Shown one piece after another: positions 56,499 to 64,000 of a stretch of DNA of 64,000 nucleotides. The stretch's first letter is position 1. The number at the start of each line of letters is the position of its first letter. The notes under the pieces were generated by a model. The model was not told the origin of the DNA. It searched no databases and saw nothing but the letters and a program-made list of their open reading frames with translations. Source of the DNA: Mycoplasmoides fastidiosum (GTDB lineage: Bacteria; Bacillota_I; Bacilli_A; Mycoplasmatales; Mycoplasmoidaceae); the NCBI RefSeq assembly GCF_024498275.1, contig NZ_CP101809.1, positions 620,001 to 684,000 on the forward strand. The letters run 5' to 3'. The position numbers and the translations under genes were made by a program.

Positions 56499-57047
56499 CT
56501 ATTCTTCATTAGAAGTTTCAGTTTTTTCTAATTTTGCTTCGCGTTCTAAAGTTTTAGTGGTAGTTGATTGAGTGTCCAAGCCTTTATAGTCACGAACTTC
56601 ACGTTTTTTTGCTTCCACAACGTTTGCGTTTTGCACTTCTTTAGCTTCTTGAGCAGCAGCTTCGCGTTGTTTGTTCAATAAATATTCTTGGAACTTGCGT
56701 TGACGAAATTCAGCAGACTTAATTTTTTTCGCGTTATGTAAACTTTTGTAAGCATAGTTACGTTCTTCATTGATTAATAAATGACGCAAAACATGCTTGT
56801 TGATTGTAACTAAACGGGTAAATTCTTCAATCGCTTTTAAATCATCAGATTCAAAGTTTAATAAATAACGATGACCTGAGGTTTTTTTGTTGATTGGATA
56901 AGCTAAAATATCTGATCAAGTAACAGATTGTTTAAAATTAGTCGTATTTTTTTCAGTAAATAGGCTTTTTAGATTGCTGATGGCTTTATCTGAATCTTCA
57001 TGAGATAATTCCCCATCAACAACTAACATAATTTCATATTTGTTCAT
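56499..57047 (-). CDS. rpsF: 30S ribosomal protein S6
   Basis: 182 residues, against about 95-130 usual. The S6 fold is residues 1-100 (MNKYEIMLVVDGELSHEDSD, AYPINKKTSGHRYLLNFE, ITRLV... TINKHVLRHLLI). A charged Ala/Glu/Lys-rich extension covers residues 105-182 (REAAAQEAKEVQNANVV). Mycoplasma S6 proteins often carry such tails. First gene of the ribosomal/replication operon, following the leader hairpin. Confidence 0.94.
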
Positions 57048-57063
57048 GTGTTAATTTTTGATT

Positions 57064-57092
57064 CCTTCTGGGTTCCGGCCCGGTTTCACTGA
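57064..57092 (-). promoter_or_regulatory. Candidate S6:S18-binding leader of rpsF
   Basis: A G/C-rich segment, exceptional for the local AT-rich context, lies about 20-45 bases before the rpsF start. On the minus strand it reads ACCGGGCCGGAACCC followed by a Shine-Dalgarno AGAAGGA. It can fold as GGG/CCC with a CCGGAA loop, and carries the CCG triplet of the known S6:S18 autoregulatory motif in rpsF leaders. The identification is by similarity of place and key bases only. Confidence 0.6.
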
Positions 57093-57464
57093 TTATTTTT
57101 AGATTGAAAATAACCAATTGATAATAGGCTAAGGATATAAAGTTTCAATTTACATAAAACTGCATTGAAAAATATCGCAGAGCAATTAGCTAACAATGTT
57201 TCTATAATTAGTGATACTTTTATTAAATAGCTAATTTTTTATTAAATTGAATACCAAACAATTTTACACTTTTTTCTTTTAATCTTTTGATTTATTTACT
57301 TAAAAATCTAGGTTTTTACTCAATTTCGGTTGAAAAACTTTCAAGAAAATGCGTTTAATAATCTTTGTTCCAAAAGTCTTGACTAAACAAAAAAATAATT
57401 GCTAATTCGAAATTGAATTGGCAATTATTTTAAAAATTTTCGATTAAAAAATCAGTCTTAAACC
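57092..57464. other. Intergenic region between rpsF leader and the protease gene
   Basis: No gene found. It contains the rpsF promoter (not clear) and, at its low-coordinate boundary with the next gene, the terminator described next. Confidence 0.4.
57388..57435 (-). terminator. Terminator after the DUF31 protease gene
   Basis: Inverted repeat AAATAATTGC-TAATTC / GAATTGGCAATTATTT followed on both sides by A/T runs; about 30 bp after the stop. Confidence 0.8.
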
Positions 57465-59411
57465 TTATCTTCGGGATCTGTGTTGTAATCCGTTAGGAAA
57501 TAAATGAGTTTTGTAGTCTGAATGATGTTCTAATAAAGCTTGATAATAAGAAGTTTTCTGATCCAACCCTCCACCATGAACAATATCATAATCAGGAATA
57601 TAATAATTTTTTAAATTACTATACAAATACCGTTCAGACTTTAAGGCTTGAGAAATTCCAATTCCACCATTGTTTCATTCAGCGTGATGAATGGCAAAAA
57701 TTTCTCGATTTTTATTAACCATCATTGATCCTGAAGAACCCGCTCCTAATCCAGCATCCCGCACAGCATAAGATAAACCACCAAAATAGTGTTTTTTACC
57801 ATAAATTTGAAATGGTACATTTTTTAGAGCTAATGCGGGATTTAAAATACCTTCATACCCCTGAACACTGGTACTTCATCTAGAATTAGAAAACGGAGTT
57901 CCTTGATCGATGATTTTTTCATCGGGATATTTACGTTTGTTGTAAACAGAATAAGCAACAGGAAGTAAAGATGATTCATATGCTGGTTTATTGCTAGCAA
58001 TTTGTAAATCAGTTTGGTATGGAAAACCTAAAACATAAAATTGCGGATCCCTTCATAAACTTGGATCAGTAATGTAAGAATTAGCCCGAAATTTTCACTG
58101 CTTATCACCCCAATTAGCATAATCATTAGTATAAAATTTCGCATCATCAGCATTTTTAAATGTCACTTCCAAAACAGCGAAATCTAAAAATTCTTCATCA
58201 CTTTCTTGGAAAATATCAGGAGAAAAATCATGAGGTCTGGTTTTTAAAAAATCATCAGCCATGTACAGCAATTTCACATGATCTAAATCAAAACCTACAC
58301 TACTGTTAGATTCAGTTGGTGTAGTGTTATAGCCAATAACTTTAGGTGGTCGAGAGAAATTTTCATCATTATCCGCCCCACTATAATCAGGAATATTGTT
58401 GTTTTTTTGATAACCAAAAAAACGAGTCATGCGAAAGTGTTGGGTTTTTAGTTTATTGTGTTCAGAAGCTTGTTTATACTTACCATAACTTTTATCATTG
58501 TATAAATTTTTAGCAACATGAACATTGGTTGCAAGGTATCAAACAATAGGGTATGATCCATCATTGGTTAGTTTGTAATCAAGGAATCAACCAGTCCCAT
58601 ATTTTGGCCCAGGACCCTTTTCTCCCTGAAGATCATCTGGAGTTGGATTAGTTTGGGTAGTTTCGTTTAAGAAATATAATGAAACAGATGATTTAAAAAT
58701 GGAATCATAATAATCATTAGCAATCATTCCGTTGATTCGGTAAGCAGGTCGTGGAAATAAAGTTGAATTAATTAAATCACTATATCCTGCTCCACCAAAA
58801 CTAACACTACCATCATCACCCACACTGACAGCATTATTAGTTTCAGGATAACGAATAAATTGTGTATTAACTGGAATTTGCTGATTAGCAACTTGATAAT
58901 GAGAATCTTTAACTGGTAAATTTAGTTCATCTTGATAAAAATGAGTCTGTTTTTCAGTTCCTAATGTGTAGTAGTTAAAAGTATTACTTAATTCGTCAAT
59001 TTTGCTGTAGTCACCACCAAAAAAAGATGGATCTCATCCAGAAGTTCCTAAATTAGCTTCATCAGCAGTATTAACTCCATAATTGGCACCAGGATAGACC
59101 CCATCAGTCAAAGGAATATTTCGTACTGGTCTTTTAGGAATTCCTGAACGAATAACTCGAGTAGGTGACTGAGTAGAACTGTTGGAATTGGGTTTAATTG
59201 GAGTGTTATTGGGTTTTTTAGGTTCAGTTTTTTGAATTTCTTCATTCGGATTTTGTTGATTAGTTAATCAAGGAAAATCATTTTTATGATTGGTAGTTTC
59301 AAATGAATTATCTAATGTACCTTGAAAATCAGCATTAGAACACGCCGAAAGAATTGTTGGGAGCACAAACAGTCCGAAAATCAAGAACTTTTTGGTTTTT
59401 TTCTTTATCAT
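57465..59411 (-). CDS. DUF31-type serine protease lipoprotein
   Basis: 648 residues. Signal peptide and lipobox FGLFVLPTILSACSN; a Pro/Asn/Thr-rich stalk (30-110); then a trypsin-like domain with the catalytic triad visible: His about 298 (ATNVHVAKN), Asp about 410 (EEFLDFAVLE) and Ser about 560 (LGAGSSGSMMV). DUF31 proteins are widespread in mycoplasmas; some act with an immunoglobulin-binding partner to cleave antibodies (MIB-MIP). No MIB-like gene is adjacent, so the target is unknown. Surface exposed by inference. Confidence 0.85.
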
Positions 59412-59718
59412 TATTAGAACCTACTAACTTTGCTTTTATACATAACACAATCCCAACCATTGTAACAAAATATGTTCATTTGCAACGTTATTTTCACAAC
59501 TGATCAAAATTAAACTGGGGATTAAAAATTATTTTTAGTGCATTATCTTAAAACTAAAAAGTGTTAGAGGCGCTAAATTATTTTGGGAAATCATTTAAAA
59601 ATGCTGTAAAATTGCTTGGTAGTGTATTTTTTATTGAATTTTTTTAAATAAAAGCCACATTTTTAAAATTTTTTCACATATTCATTTTATATTTAATTTA
59701 AAAAGTAGAACAGATCTT
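59412..59718. other. Divergent promoter region of protease gene and rpmG
   Basis: No gene seen. On the minus strand TGTATAAA near 59435 is an extended -10 candidate for the protease gene; on the plus strand TTATATTTAAT near 59687 is a candidate for rpmG. Confidence 0.45.
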
Positions 59719-59880
59719 ATGGCAATTAAACGAAGCATTCGCTTACAATGTAGTGATTGCAAAGAAATCAATTATCTTACTAAAAAAAATAGTAAGAAAC
59801 ATCCTGAAAAATTAGAATTAAATAAATATTGCAACCGTTGTAAACACGCGGTTGTTCACAAAGAAACAAAACGTAAATAG
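59719..59880 (+). CDS. rpmG: 50S ribosomal protein L33
   Basis: 53 residues: [20 protein letters not shown] ... [20 protein letters not shown]. Both CxxC pairs of the zinc-binding (C+) form are present. Too short for many ORF cutoffs. Followed by a terminator. Confidence 0.95.
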   Translation: MAIKRSIRLQCSDCKEINYLTKKNSKKHPEKLELNKYCNRCKHAVVHKETKRK

Positions 59881-59932
59881 TTTTTAAACTGTTTAGTTTA
59901 TCTTTTTTTGTGCATTATTATTCCAAAAAAAC

Positions 59933-59965
59933 AAAACACTTATTTTCTGAGTGTTTTATTTTTTT
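59933..59965 (+). terminator. Terminator after rpmG
   Basis: Arms AAAACACT / AGTGTTTT, 9-nt loop, then ATTTTTTT. Confidence 0.85.
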
Positions 59966-59992
59966 GTATTCAATTTATCAATCAGGTAATTT

Positions 59993-62089
59993 ATGAAAAT
60001 TTCCCAATTACTTAAATCTAACTTAATTTTTGTTGACACCAAATTTGGTTCCAAACAAGAAGCTTTAAAATTTTTCAGTAATCAATTAGTACTTCACAAA
60101 TATGGTCGTGATTCTGAAACCATTTACCAATTATTTCAAGACCGTGAAAACCAAGCTTCAACCGGCATGGGAGATAAACTTGCTATCCCGCATATTTTGC
60201 ATGATGTAATGACTGAAAATGTTATTTTCTTTGCAAAAACAACTCCTGTTGATTGAGCAGCAATTGATAACCAAAAAGTTGAATTAATTTTTGGAATTGC
60301 CATGACCAAAACAGGAGGTCATAACCAACACATCGATGCTTTAATGCAGTTATCAAATTTATTGTTAAATGAAAAAAATCGTGAAAAATTATTAACTGCT
60401 AAAAATAAAAATGATGTTCTAGCTGTAATTGAAACAGCTGAAACTGATGCATCAACCCCTGTTATTAATAATGATCCTAATGCCAAATACGATGTTGTTG
60501 CTGTAACATCATGCCCAACCGGAATTGCTCACACTTTTCTAGCTGCTAAAGCCTTAGAAAATTACGCCAAAGAAGCAAATGTCCGGCTTAAAGTAGAAAC
60601 TCAAGGCACTGAAGGATCCAAAAATAGCTTAACCCAAGCAGAAATTGATAATGCTGGGGGAATCATTTTAGCAATTGATCGTTCCATTGATACTTCCCGA
60701 TTTGCTAAACACACTAATGTTGTAGAAACCACAACCCGCAAAGCGATTTATGAACCAGCGAAATTATTTGACCAAGTTAAAAACCGCACTGGAGTACAAC
60801 TAAAAAATATTACTAGTGGTGGAGGATTAGGTAGTGATGATTCACGCTTATCGTTCGATGGATTTGGCAAAAAGGCTTATCGGTCCCTTTTAACTGGGGT
60901 TTCTTACATGTTGCCCTTTGTGATCTTTGGAGGAATTTTAATTGCTCTAGGCTTTATTATTGATTTAGCGCAGTTGGGTGTACAGGGTCAAATTAATGCC
61001 ATTGATGCTAATTTTGGAAAAATGTTTGCTACTTCCCGATGGTTTAATACAATCGGAGGAGAAATGGCCTTTGGTTTGATTGTCCCAATTTTATCGGCTT
61101 ATATCACTTTTGCCATGGTGGGTAAAATTGGATTATTACCTGGGTTCATGGTCGGATTAATTTCTAATGGGTCAATGAATAAATTGTTAAGCACAATTAA
61201 TGCTCCTGAAGCAATTACTGGAGTTAGTTCTGGCTTTTTTGGAGCCATTGGCGGTGCTTTTTTAGCTGCTGCAATCATCATCTTGCTAACTAATCACGTG
61301 TTTAATCGATTGCCTAAAAATGCTCAAGGTATTACTAATATCTTAATTATGCCTTTGTTTGGCACATTATTAATTGTTGCGATTTTCTGATTTGCTAATA
61401 TTCCTTTTCAATACTTAAGTTACGGATTTTCCCAAATGTTAGGTGCAATTGATGCTAATTCCCAGTACATTGGATTTTTATTAGGTTTAATTATTGGGGT
61501 GATGATGGCAACTGATTTGGGGGGACCAATCAATAAAGCTGCTTATATTTTTGGCACTTTTTCTTTAGCAGAAGCAGTTAAAAATGGTTCAACTACGGGT
61601 TCATTACCAATGGGAATTGCTATTATTACTGGGATGATTCCTCCGTTAGGAATTGCTTTATCAACCATTGTTTCTAAAAAATATTGATCTGATGAGGATC
61701 GTAAAGCAGCTCAAAGTAACTGAATTTTAGGACTATCTTTTATTAGTGAAGGAGCAATTCCGTTTACAGCTGCTCGGCCTCAAGTGATGGTTTTAGCCAA
61801 TATTATTGGCGGAGGCAGTGCTGGGTTAATTTCGGGTGCATTGGGGATTAATGCTTTAGCACCCCATGGAGGAATTTTTATCTTACCCTTATTTCGTTCA
61901 ACTTTATTTAGTGGTACTAATCTTCAAATTGGGTTTGGGATTTTATTCACCATTTTAGCTTTAATTATTGGTACTCTAACCCAAGCGGTTGCTTTGCATT
62001 TCTTGTTAAAAAATGAAAGTAAAATTAAAATTTTTTATCAACGTGTTGGTCAAAAATTGCGACCACATAAATCTAACCCAATCCACTAA
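59993..62089 (+). CDS. fruA: PTS fructose-specific EIIABC
   Basis: 698 residues. EIIA domain 1-150 with phospho-His in GDKLAIPHILHD; EIIB domain about 163-265 with active Cys in VAVTSCPTGIAHTFLAAKAL; EIIC domain about 290-690 with about eight or nine membrane segments (MLPFVIFGGILIALGFIIDL; PFTAARPQVM; GPINKAAYIFG). It imports fructose as fructose-1-phosphate. TGA-Trp at 60254, 61388, 61685 and 61721. No fruK in the window. Its terminator is strong. Confidence 0.94.
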
Positions 62090-62108
62090 AAAATAATTCC
62101 AAACTTCA

Positions 62109-62152
62109 GCAATAAAAAAATGGTGAATTTATCATTCACCATTTTTTTATTG
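62109..62152 (+). terminator. Strong terminator after fruA
   Basis: About 20-bp perfect arms (GCAATAAAAAAATGGTGAAT / ATTCACCATTTTTTTATTGC) around TTATC. Confidence 0.92.
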
Positions 62153-62328
62153 CTGATTTTTTAGTTAAATTAATTTGGTAAACTTTATTGTAATAGTTTC
62201 TTTTTAATTAAGATAAATCTGAGCTTGATTTTGAATCTGGTTTTTAAAATCAACACGAAAAAAAAGCAATTATGTTTTTAGCCATTTATAATTAGAAACC
62301 ATTACATAAAAAAGAATTTTATTGAATT

Positions 62329-64000
<1,672 letters not shown>

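Noticed and set aside
62155-62328. T-box riboswitch before ileS
   Set aside because: No TGGNACCGCG-like antiterminator motif and no suitable terminator hairpin between fruA's terminator and the start codon.

Overview
The window is a compact, low-GC mollicute (mycoplasma) chromosome segment. TGA must be read as tryptophan throughout: nearly every gene (valS, argS, dnaB, parC, fruA, lipoproteins) is cut by TGA at positions where the family has Trp, and becomes one full-length frame when TGA is decoded as W. Local gene orders (ung / lipoprotein / dnaB / rplI / rpsR / ssb / rpsF; ysxC-valS; sufS-sufU-like pair; nfo-fur-like; pncB; a GlpO-type oxidase) recall the Mycoplasma pneumoniae/genitalium branch. 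The window additionally carries mannitol (mtlD, mtlF) and GlcNAc-6-P (nagA, nagB) genes. I cannot name the species.

Layout. 1-5.5 kb: 3' part of a divergent ftsZ, a decayed-looking SufS/SufU-like pair, nfo, a Fur-family regulator, a membrane protein and coaX. 5.6-8.6 kb: a two-permease/one-ATPase exporter. 8.8-11.4 kb: mtlD-mtlF facing nagA. 11.5-16.4 kb (minus): a CUT1-type ABC importer operon with a lipoprotein whose start abuts a 14-nt homopolymer. 16.9-18.6 kb: rpmB and glpO, divergent. 18.7-24.1 kb (minus): three-gene cassette ending in a 1352-residue acidic coiled-coil protein of unknown function, the least explained part of the window. 24.6 kb: nagB. 25.4-29.4 kb (minus): three tandem paralogous lipoproteins, the middle one with a nonsense codon. 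29.6-33.2 kb: trmL-like, nadD, pncB, aldo/keto reductase. 33.3-37.7 kb: parE-parC. 37.8-46.9 kb (plus): yqeG, yqeH, a decayed-NadD/YqeK fusion, UPF0154, ysxC, valS, two small membrane proteins, argS. 47-50.9 kb: a paralogous pair of large proteins with two C-terminal membrane helices. 51.3-57.1 kb (minus): ung, lipoprotein, dnaB, rplI, rpsR, ssb, rpsF. 57.5-59.4 kb: a DUF31-type serine protease lipoprotein. 59.7-64 kb (plus): rpmG, fruA, and 5' ileS.

How it fits together. Metabolism visible here is fermentative and scavenging: fructose and mannitol-type PTS parts, a sugar ABC importer, GlcNAc-6-P deacetylation/deamination into glycolysis, glycerol-3-phosphate oxidation (H2O2-producing in relatives), nicotinate salvage (PncB to NadD) and pantothenate phosphorylation. 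The rest is replication, repair, translation and ribosome assembly. Points worth a second look are the giant acidic coiled-coil cassette, the 2-TM paralog pair, the split of NadD activity over two loci, the eroded SufS/SufU pair and the lipoprotein pseudogene. I saw no tRNA or rRNA gene, CRISPR array, insertion sequence or prophage.
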